From an uncultured Bacilli bacterium (GTDB lineage: Bacteria; Bacillota_I; Bacilli_A; RF39; UBA660), in contig CANRLQ010000023.1 in NCBI GenBank assembly GCA_947631525.1, positions 1-11,954 on the forward strand: a DNA stretch of 11,954 nucleotides, given 5' to 3'. Position 1 is the first letter of the stretch. Every line of letters starts with the position of its first letter. The notes beneath the pieces were generated by a model. That model made no database searches, was not told the origin of the DNA, and saw nothing but the letters and a program-made list of their open reading frames with translations. The translations under genes were made by a program, and so were the position numbers. Positions 6,991 through 11,954 of this stretch are shown here, one piece after another.

Positions 6991-7448
6991 TATATCCACC
7001 CCCAATATTCTGCTTTTGGATAATATTTTTTCATCGATTCCCATTGAACAACGAAGGTAGTTGCTATAGGGTATACTAATCTACCAGATAATGTTGGGCT
7101 ATCATTTTTAGCAAAACTTTCAATAAAAATTACTTTTCTTCTAAATAACCAACCTATATAACACATAGGTACTGCTGTATGAGTGCCTGTTGTCACAATA
7201 ACATTAGGTCTATATTTAACAAATAAATAAAATGATTTTATAATATTAAATAAAAATTTAAATATGTAAGTAAATAAATATTTTCTAGAGCCATATACTA
7301 AATATTCCATATTGTATTTTTCTTTAAAATTTTTAGTTACTTCTGTTTTTTCAGTAATTAAAACATAATTATAATCTTTAAACATATCTTTTAATTGTAA
7401 TAATTGAGTTAAATGACCACCAACACTAGATATAAACATTACTTTCAA
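6987..7448 (-). CDS. Alg14-like glycosyltransferase, membrane/acceptor subunit (PssD/EpsE/Cps14F type)
   Basis: Partner of the Alg13-like protein encoded next; Alg14-like proteins hold it at the membrane and bind the lipid-linked acceptor. The 153 residues show MKVMFISSVGGHLTQLLQL at the N-terminus (GGHL at 10-13), a hydrophobic region at about 57-77, VTTGTHTAVP (about 85-94), FIESFAK (about 108-114), and the typical ending YPKAEYWGWIY. Length matches bacterial Alg14 proteins. The likely start is TTG at 7448, overlapping the upstream TGA as TTGA. An ATG at 7439 would lose MKV and has a weaker context; both remain possible. Together with the next gene it forms a split glycosyltransferase, a pair typically found in capsule and exopolysaccharide loci. 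Confidence 0.88.
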   Translation of the reverse strand: MKVMFISSVGGHLTQLLQLKDMFKDYNYVLITEKTEVTKNFKEKYNMEYLVYGSRKYLFTYIFKFLFNIIKSFYLFVKYRPNVIVTTGTHTAVPMCYIGWLFRRKVIFIESFAKNDSPTLSGRLVYPIATTFVVQWESMKKYYPKAEYWGWIY

Positions 7449-8788
7449 TTTATATCATCTTCTAACTGTTTACTGTTATCCCTTACATAATTTAATGATA
7501 TAGCTAATATAGCTAAATAAATAGGTGTTATTAACGAATCATAAAAGAAACTTTCGTAAAACATAATTAATATTACAACGGTATATATAAGACCATTATA
7601 TAAAATTATTTTATTTGCTCCGTAGTAATAATAATGTTTAATAATCAAATACATAATCATTATAAGAATTATGATAAACATACCAAATCCAAAAATACCA
7701 GTTTCAGCTAAAATATGCATATAGTTATCATGAGGATACCCAAATCTATCAACAATATATTTATCATAATTTTTCTTTACATCAAAATAATTTTTATATG
7801 CTCCAAAACCTACACCAAATAAGTAATTATCTTTTATAACTTTTTTTGATATTGTTTTAAATTGATTTCTGGTTACAATTGAATAATCAACTTCTTCACC
7901 ATAGCTTATATTTTTATTATTTGTTTCTTCTACATTTTGTACCATACTATTATTATACATACCATTTTTCTTTAATAGTGATGTAGGAATAACTTCAATA
8001 ACAGCTGATTTAAAAGCACTTCTTACTTGTAAAAACATAGAAAAAGTAATAATAATTGTTAAAATAATAAATATACTCTTTTTTAATAATTCAGGTATTT
8101 TTTTAATATTAATAAGCATAATTATGAAGATTGATCCTAGAAATAATAAATAAGCAGATCTAGCATATGTTAATTCTAAATTTAAAATTGTTAAAATTAT
8201 TAGTGTATTAATTAATAAATAATACTTAATTTTTAATTTTTTAGTTTGTAATAATACCATATAACCAATAATAAAGACAAATACACAAAATAAACCATGA
8301 TATATAGGGTTAGTCATTGTTGACATTACTCTTCCAATTATTCCTTCATATTTACCAACACCAGTATAATTTAAATTAAAAGTAAATATATAAGTTATTA
8401 CACCATATATCATAACTATTAACGATGTAAATAAAAATACTTTTAAAAACATTTTATATTGATCTTTTGTAAATTTATTTATATAAAGAATAACAAAGAA
8501 AATAAAATATAATAAGAATTTAAAAATAGTATATAATGTAGTTATAATACTAGTTGTTTTAATTAAAGAAAACGAGGTTGTTAATAAAAACAGTATATAT
8601 AAATAAATATATCCTTTTTTTATTTTTCTAACTTCTTTTTTATTTTTTAAAATATCATAAATACCTACGACATTAAATATAAAAATTAATAAAACTCTTA
8701 TCGGAATCATATCTAATGATTTTGGTATTAAAGGAAATACAAATATTAAAATTAATAATAATTTATATGTTAAGTCTTTTATTTTCAT
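7445..8788 (-). CDS. O-antigen ligase/polymerase-family (Wzy/WaaL-like) polytopic membrane protein
   Basis: Integral membrane enzyme expected to polymerise lipid-linked glycan repeat units or ligate a glycan to an acceptor. The 447 residues carry about ten to twelve hydrophobic segments from residue 6 to 435. A conserved Arg sits in TYARSAYLL (about 207-215). A large extracytoplasmic loop (about 255-365) ends in YPHDNYMHILAETGIFGFG, the signature of the family (His353 and Glu362 expected at the active site). GVGFGAYKNYF before it is also typical. Polymerase and ligase cannot be separated by sequence alone; because glycosyltransferases are encoded on both sides, a polysaccharide polymerase is more likely than a protein O-oligosaccharyltransferase. 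ATG at 8788 overlaps the upstream TGA as ATGA and is preceded by AAAGGAAAT. Confidence 0.85.
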   Translation of the reverse strand: MKIKDLTYKLLLILIFVFPLIPKSLDMIPIRVLLIFIFNVVGIYDILKNKKEVRKIKKGYIYLYILFLLTTSFSLIKTTSIITTLYTIFKFLLYFIFFVILYINKFTKDQYKMFLKVFLFTSLIVMIYGVITYIFTFNLNYTGVGKYEGIIGRVMSTMTNPIYHGLFCVFVFIIGYMVLLQTKKLKIKYYLLINTLIILTILNLELTYARSAYLLFLGSIFIIMLINIKKIPELLKKSIFIILTIIITFSMFLQVRSAFKSAVIEVIPTSLLKKNGMYNNSMVQNVEETNNKNISYGEEVDYSIVTRNQFKTISKKVIKDNYLFGVGFGAYKNYFDVKKNYDKYIVDRFGYPHDNYMHILAETGIFGFGMFIIILIMIMYLIIKHYYYYGANKIILYNGLIYTVVILIMFYESFFYDSLITPIYLAILAISLNYVRDNSKQLEDDIN

Positions 8789-9723
8789 TTTAATTTCCTT
8801 TCTATATTTTTATAAAAACTTCCAATTAAATAATAAAACTTAGTGTATGTTTTTAAATTACTATAATAATTTTTATCAATAATTTTATTTTCTTTTAATA
8901 AATCGATATATAAATAAACTTTTTCTTTTGCTTCTTTTTTATTATTAACAATATTATTAATAATATAATTTAACATTTTTCTAATTGAGTATTTTATAAC
9001 ATTATCATCTAAGGTTACTTGTGAACTTAATATTTCATAATTTTTAACTAAATCATTAAATGTGTCCTTATTAAGATTCTGCATAATTGAATCTTTCTCA
9101 CCTTCTCTATATCTTCTATAGTAGTAATATTTATTTATTGTTGTTATTTTTATATTTTTAAGCATTATTTGAGCTGTAAAATTATGATCTTCATGTTTTA
9201 AATTAGGAATAAATTTTATACCTTTTAATATTTTTCTAGAATATAGTTTACAACATACCGATGTAGTAGCAATAATATCTAGTTTATCCTTATAATAAAA
9301 AGTTTCATTTTTACTTATATATTTATCAAAATAATATCCATAATATCCTTTTGAATCAAAAGCATTTATTTTACCGATTACTAAATCTGATTTTTCTTTT
9401 TTTATCGTTTCATACATATCTTTTAAAGTATCTTTATCAAGATAATCATCTGAATCTAAAAACATTATATAATTACCTGTACTAATATCAATTCCATTAT
9501 TTCTAGAAATAGAAAGGCCACTATTTTTTTGATTTATTAATTTCCAATTGTTTTTAGAAATATATTTTTTTATAATATTTAAACTTTTATCCTCAGAACC
9601 ATCATTAATGATAATAACTTCTAATTTTCTTTTGTCAATTGTTTGATTTTCTACTGATATAAGACATTCATCAATATATTTTTCAGTATTATAAACGGGT
9701 ATTATTAAACTAATTTTATCCAT
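8785..9723 (-). CDS. Family 2 glycosyltransferase (GT-A fold)
   Basis: Inverting glycosyltransferase that moves a sugar from a nucleotide donor to a glycan or lipid-linked acceptor at the cytoplasmic membrane face. The 312 residues start MDKISLIIPVYNTEKYIDECL, the GT2 signature. They contain INDGSEDKS (about 39-47), ISRNNGIDISTGNYIMFLDSDD with the metal-binding DSD at 90-92, and a catalytic-type HEDH (177-180). The YYYRRYREGEKDSI segment (about 200-213) is seen in GT2 enzymes of teichoic acid and capsule pathways. No membrane span is evident. It is the first gene of the four-gene operon; AAGGTG precedes the ATG. I found no clear promoter in 9724-9785, an A/T tract directly after the XRE terminator. 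Donor and acceptor are unknown. Confidence 0.9.
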   Translation of the reverse strand: MDKISLIIPVYNTEKYIDECLISVENQTIDKRKLEVIIINDGSEDKSLNIIKKYISKNNWKLINQKNSGLSISRNNGIDISTGNYIMFLDSDDYLDKDTLKDMYETIKKEKSDLVIGKINAFDSKGYYGYYFDKYISKNETFYYKDKLDIIATTSVCCKLYSRKILKGIKFIPNLKHEDHNFTAQIMLKNIKITTINKYYYYRRYREGEKDSIMQNLNKDTFNDLVKNYEILSSQVTLDDNVIKYSIRKMLNYIINNIVNNKKEAKEKVYLYIDLLKENKIIDKNYYSNLKTYTKFYYLIGSFYKNIERKLK

Positions 9724-9771
9724 AGTTCACCTTCTTTATATAAATGATGGTAGTATTTTTATTTTTTATAC

Positions 9772-9798
9772 AAAAAAAACATAATTTAATTATGTTTT
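9772..9798 (-). terminator. Terminator of the small XRE gene, containing its stop codon in the loop
   Basis: On the minus strand AAAACATAAT (9798-9789), loop TAA (9788-9786), ATTATGTTTT (9785-9776), then eight T in total. The loop is exactly the stop codon and the 5' arm is formed by the last three codons (K-H-N). Confidence 0.75.
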
Positions 9799-10010
9799 AG
9801 ATTTTTTAAAAAATTAATATGATCTTTATAAAATAAATCATCTGGTTTTACTTTAAATATTTTAGCTATTTTAGTAGCCATATCATAAGTTAATCTTCTA
9901 TGCCCATTTTCTATTTGTGAATAAAATGGTTTACTAATTTTAAGTTTATCAGCCATATACTGTGATGTATATCCTAGCTCATTTCTCATTTGTTTCAATT
10001 TTAAATACAT
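9786..10010 (-). CDS. Small XRE-family transcriptional regulator
   Basis: DNA-binding protein of 74 residues consisting almost only of a Cro/CI-type helix-turn-helix. MYLKLKQMRNELGYTSQYMADKLKISKPFYSQIENGHRRLTYDMATKIAKIF gives the five-helix fold, with the turn around TSQYMADKLKISKPFYSQIE (about 15-34). FKVKPDDLF is the usual closing helix. The short polar tail carries no ligand or dimerisation domain. GGAGGTAG precedes the ATG at 10010. It is divergent from the second XRE gene, with 117 bases between them. Autoregulation is likely given the repeats over its own promoter. Targets are unknown; the glycan operon is transcribed in the same direction 62 bases downstream, but a terminator intervenes. 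A cI/cro-like phage switch was considered; no phage genes are nearby. Confidence 0.85.
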   Translation of the reverse strand: MYLKLKQMRNELGYTSQYMADKLKISKPFYSQIENGHRRLTYDMATKIAKIFKVKPDDLFYKDHINFLKNLKHN

Positions 10011-10027
10011 AAACTACCTCCACTTAT

Positions 10028-10057
10028 ATTATAACATATGTATACTGCTAGTGTACT
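10028..10057 (-). promoter_or_regulatory. Promoter of the minus-strand XRE gene
   Basis: A perfect TATAAT lies on the minus strand at 10033-10028, followed by a normal-length leader with GGAGGTAG and the ATG at 10010. The -35 is poor (AGTACA at 10057-10052 with an 18-bp spacer), which would suit a promoter controlled by a bound protein. Confidence 0.5.
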
Positions 10058-10058
10058 G
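10040..10058. promoter_or_regulatory. Candidate operator: direct repeats between divergent XRE genes
   Basis: GTATACTG (10040-10047) and GTGTACTG (10051-10058) differ at one base and are offset by 11 bp, about one helical turn, so both would face the same side of the DNA. They cover the spacer and -35 region of the minus-strand XRE promoter and end a few bases before the other XRE promoter. ACATATGT lies directly beside the first copy and partly overlaps it. Binding by either XRE protein is inference. Confidence 0.45.
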
Positions 10059-10062
10059 TTTT

Positions 10063-10089
10063 TTTACAAATATTATTATAAAATATAAT
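10063..10089 (+). promoter_or_regulatory. Candidate promoter of the plus-strand XRE gene
   Basis: TTTACA (10063-10068) and a perfect TATAAT (10084-10089) are separated by 15 bp, shorter than the preferred 17. A second weaker option is TTGAAT (10089-10094) with TATAGG (10113-10118). The first would give a leader of about 30 nt. Confidence 0.4.
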
Positions 10090-10127
10090 TGAATAGAGAC
10101 TTGTAGTATTTGTATAGGTGGTGAAAA

Positions 10128-10379
10128 ATGGTTACGAATAATGAACTTAGTGAAAAGTATAATATCTTTAGAAATAATGTTAAACATTACCGAAAAAATT
10201 TGAAATTATCTCAAGAAGAACTTGCAGAAACAGCTGATGTAAGTACATCATATATTAAACAAATCGAATCAAATAAAGAATATAAAAATATTTCGTTAAC
10301 CGTCATTTTAAAACTTTCTAAAGCTTTGAATGTTAGTGTTGATAAATTATTTGAAGTCGAAATTAAAAACGTCAAATGA
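10128..10379 (+). CDS. Small XRE-family transcriptional regulator (second of a divergent pair)
   Basis: Cro/CI-type helix-turn-helix protein of 83 residues. FRNNVKHYRKNLKLSQEELAETADVSTSYIKQIESNKEYKNISLTVILKLSKALNVSVDKLFEVE is a complete XRE domain (about 13-77), with the recognition helix around TSYIKQIES. No extra domain follows. The ATG at 10128 is preceded by AGGTGGTG at the right distance. It differs clearly from the divergent 74-residue XRE protein and is not a recent duplicate. Its final codons lie inside a terminator shared with the convergent YebC-family gene. It may act on the shared intergenic region; other targets cannot be read from the sequence. Confidence 0.85.
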   Translation: MVTNNELSEKYNIFRNNVKHYRKNLKLSQEELAETADVSTSYIKQIESNKEYKNISLTVILKLSKALNVSVDKLFEVEIKNVK

Positions 10380-10389
10380 CGTTTTTTTT
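10365..10389. terminator. Bidirectional terminator spanning the end of the XRE gene
   Basis: Left arm AAAAACGTC (10365-10373), loop AAAT, right arm GACGTTTTT (10378-10386), with T continuing to 10389. On the minus strand the stem runs into TTTTTAATTT. It contains the last codons and the TGA of the XRE gene and touches the stop codon (10390-10388) of the convergent gene. Confidence 0.8.
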
Positions 10390-11125
10390 ATAATTCAACA
10401 TTATGATAAATGTGTTGAACATCTTCTATATCATCAAGCATATTAATTAAACGATTAAAAATTTCTAATGATTCATTATCTAATGTTACTTTATCTTTAG
10501 GTAACATAGAAATTTCATCTATTTCAAAATCAATATCTGGTTTTACTTTTTCAATAGCATCTTTTAAGGCATGTAAATCTTTAGGATTACCATAAATAAT
10601 TACCATATCTTCATTTACTTCTATATCATCTATATCTAAATCAGCATTTATAATTGCATCCATTACTTCTTCTTCTGTTAATCCTTTAAAGCCAATAATA
10701 CATAAATTATCATAATTAAATGATACAGAACCTTGAACTCCTATTTTACATTTACATTTATTTAGTGCTGCTTTAACATTACTTATTGATCTATTAACAT
10801 TATCTGTCAAACAATCAACAATAACAGTAGAGCCAGCTGGTCCAAATATTTCATAGCTAACTTTTTCATATGATTCGTCAACTCCACTATTTACTTTATC
10901 AATAGCTCTTTTTATAATATCAGCTGGTACCTGTTCCTTTTTTGCTCTTTCTATTAATCTTTTTAAAGAAGCGTTTGAATTTGGATCGACACCACCTTTT
11001 TTAGCTACATCATATATTTCTCTAGCGTACATAGAATATAATTTTGCTTTAGCAGCACCTGTTTTTTGAATACTTGCTTTTCTAACTTCATAAGCTCTTC
11101 CAAATAATTGTATATCTAATTTCAT
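10388..11125 (-). CDS. YebC/YeeN (PmpR/TACO1) family protein
   Basis: Member of the YebC family, long annotated as transcriptional regulators; work on some members and on mitochondrial TACO1 points to a role in translation. The 245 residues contain GRAYEVRKASIQKTGAAKAKLYSMYAREIY and LIERAKKEQVPADIIKRAIDK (N-terminal helical domain), then EIFGPAGSTVIVDCLTDNVNRS, the family hallmark, and an alpha-beta remainder to HNVEL. GRAYEVRK instead of AGHSKW places it in the YeeN-like branch. Family proteins normally begin right at (M)GRAYEVRK; here MKLDIQLF precedes it. ATG at 11125 is preferred over GTG at 11134 because AAAGAGTGAT (11139-11130) is correctly spaced for the ATG. Single-gene transcript with its own promoter and a shared bidirectional terminator. 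Confidence 0.92.
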   Translation of the reverse strand: MKLDIQLFGRAYEVRKASIQKTGAAKAKLYSMYAREIYDVAKKGGVDPNSNASLKRLIERAKKEQVPADIIKRAIDKVNSGVDESYEKVSYEIFGPAGSTVIVDCLTDNVNRSISNVKAALNKCKCKIGVQGSVSFNYDNLCIIGFKGLTEEEVMDAIINADLDIDDIEVNEDMVIIYGNPKDLHALKDAIEKVKPDIDFEIDEISMLPKDKVTLDNESLEIFNRLINMLDDIEDVQHIYHNVEL

Positions 11126-11153
11126 ATAAATCACTCTTTCTAATTACATAACC

Positions 11154-11182
11154 ATTTTACATTATTTTATTCTTTTTGACAA
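11154..11182 (-). promoter_or_regulatory. Sigma-A-type promoter of the YebC-family gene
   Basis: On the minus strand TTGTCA (11182-11177), 17-bp spacer, TAAAAT (11159-11154). Predicted start near 11147, leaving a leader of about 22 nt that holds the ribosome site. It lies directly after the LCP gene terminator. Confidence 0.65.
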
Positions 11183-11190
11183 CAAAATAG

Positions 11191-11215
11191 AAAAAATTAT
11201 CATTTTAAATGATAA
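11191..11215 (-). terminator. Terminator of the LCP gene
   Basis: TTATCATT / AATGATAA stem (11197-11204 with 11208-11215, extendable by one pair) with a three-base loop. On the minus strand it is followed by six T (11196-11191) and begins one base after the stop codon. Confidence 0.8.
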
Positions 11216-11216
11216 C

Positions 11217-11954
11217 TTATTCTTTTTTATTTAATAAATTATTAATTTCTTGTTTTGCTTTTTCTACTGTACTCATATCTGGTTCCATAACATATAGTTT
11301 TTGTCCAGCATATGAATATGTATAATTACTGCTATCTTTTCCATTAACACTTTGTGATTTAATATCCCAAGATGGCATACTATCTATTTGATCCTTAATT
11401 AATTTTGTTAAACTACTCATTTTCATATTTGTTTCAAAACTTCCATCTAATGAATTAAGTAGACTATTATATTTTGTTATAAGTGTTTTTGAACTTAAAA
11501 CCTTATCCATAATAGCTGTTATTACAGCCTGTTGATTTTGTACTCTATGACGATCTCCTTCTTGATATATATATCTTTCACGAGCAAAAGCTAAGGCCTT
11601 TTCTCCATTCATATGGTTAGTTCCTACTTTAAATGATACTTTACGATTTGTATAAGCAACAAAACTTTTATCAGAGTAAACATCTATTCCACCAATTATA
11701 TCAACTACATCTATTAATGTAGTAAAGTTAACACGTACATAGTAGTTTATATCTATACCAAATAAGTCCTCTAAAGTTTTTACTGATGTATCAACTCCAT
11801 AAATTCCTGCATGTGTTAATTTATCTCTAAGTCCTTTTTTACCATGTAATTGTACATAATAATCTCTTGGAATTGATGTAAGTAATATTTGATGCATTTT
11901 TGGATTTACAGTTACAATCATATTAACATCGCTTCTAGATACTGATTGTATCTT
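11217..11954 (-). CDS. LytR-CpsA-Psr (LCP) family wall-polymer transferase, C-terminal part (5' end outside window)
   Basis: LCP enzymes move undecaprenyl-linked teichoic acid or capsule polymers onto peptidoglycan at the outer membrane face. The visible 245 residues start inside the domain. SRSDVNMIVTVNP (Arg7, Asp9), TSIPRDYYV (Arg30, Asp31), DKLTHAGIYG and GGIDVY are seen. So is the diagnostic ARERY followed by GDRHRVQNQQ (about 124-141), whose Arg/Asp residues contact the polyprenyl pyrophosphate. A tail of about 100 residues follows, ending near KQEINNLLNKKE. The N-terminal anchor segment lies beyond 11954. No second domain is seen at the C-terminus. The gene ends with its own terminator and is not co-transcribed with the YebC-family gene. 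It is the obvious functional link between the glycan operon and the cell wall, though about 1.5 kb from it. Confidence 0.92.
   Translation of the reverse strand, partial: KIQSVSRSDVNMIVTVNPKMHQILLTSIPRDYYVQLHGKKGLRDKLTHAGIYGVDTSVKTLEDLFGIDINYYVRVNFTTLIDVVDIIGGIDVYSDKSFVAYTNRKVSFKVGTNHMNGEKALAFARERYIYQEGDRHRVQNQQAVITAIMDKVLSSKTLITKYNSLLNSLDGSFETNMKMSSLTKLIKDQIDSMPSWDIKSQSVNGKDSSNYTYSYAGQKLYVMEPDMSTVEKAKQEINNLLNKKE

Noticed and set aside
6991..7044. Longer version of the Alg13-like gene starting near 7044
   Set aside because: It would add residues MGIDEKILSKSRILGVDI that are absent from the family and are simply the shifted frame of the partner's C-terminus; the TTG at 6990 has a good ribosome site and gives the canonical N-terminus.
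9786..10379. Divergent XRE pair as a toxin-antitoxin module or a prophage remnant
   Set aside because: Both proteins are complete HTH regulators with no toxin partner, and there is no integrase, att repeat or phage structural gene in the window.
1..11954. Alternative genetic code with TGA as Trp, suggested by the low GC
   Set aside because: Several genes end at TGA in exactly the expected place (10377-10379, 8787-8785, 7447-7445, 6989-6987), and the Trp residues are encoded by TGG.

Overview
The window is strongly A+T-rich (roughly three quarters A+T by eye) and densely packed. TGA is used as a stop and TGG encodes Trp, so this is the standard bacterial code and not a Mycoplasma-type code. 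Strong AGGAGG-like ribosome sites, an LCP-family wall protein, a ClpC-type unfoldase and a pseudopilin point to a low-GC Bacillota. The style resembles poorly cultured, host-associated Bacilli, but that placement is inference. I see no tRNA, rRNA, CRISPR array, insertion sequence or integrase.

Layout. 1-699 (-): N-terminal 233 residues of a UvrD/PcrA helicase, cut by the window edge. 782-1303 (+): serine O-acetyltransferase, divergent from the helicase, whose only sensible start is a non-AUG codon. 1399-2292 (+): unknown membrane-anchored protein, meeting 2318-4639 (-), a ClpC-type ATPase, at a shared terminator. 4817-6445 (-): prepilin-like N-terminus carrying a duplicated extracellular beta-rich module. 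6529-9723 (-): four-gene glycan operon (GT2 glycosyltransferase, O-antigen ligase/polymerase-type membrane protein, Alg14-like and Alg13-like glycosyltransferase pair), with 4-nt stop/start overlaps at all three junctions. 9786-10379: two small divergent XRE regulators around a direct-repeat operator candidate. 10388-11125 (-): YebC/YeeN-family protein. 11217-11954 (-): C-terminal part of an LCP protein.

How it fits together. The glycan operon probably makes and polymerises a surface polysaccharide or a decoration of a wall polymer. LCP proteins attach such polymers to peptidoglycan, and the pseudopilin-like protein would be displayed at the same surface. The XRE pair lies directly upstream of the glycan operon and could control it, though that is only positional inference. 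Helicase, CysE, ClpC and YebC-family genes are ordinary chromosomal housekeeping, so this is a chromosome segment and not a mobile element.

The strongest oddities are regulatory and architectural: an apparent AUA (or AUU) start in cysE; a near-consensus promoter whose -35 box lies at the loop of the preceding operon's terminator; TTG starts overlapping TGA stops at two successive junctions; terminators built from the last codons of genes; and a prepilin with two copies of a two-domain module. I found no convincing evidence for a wholly new defence or mobile system.
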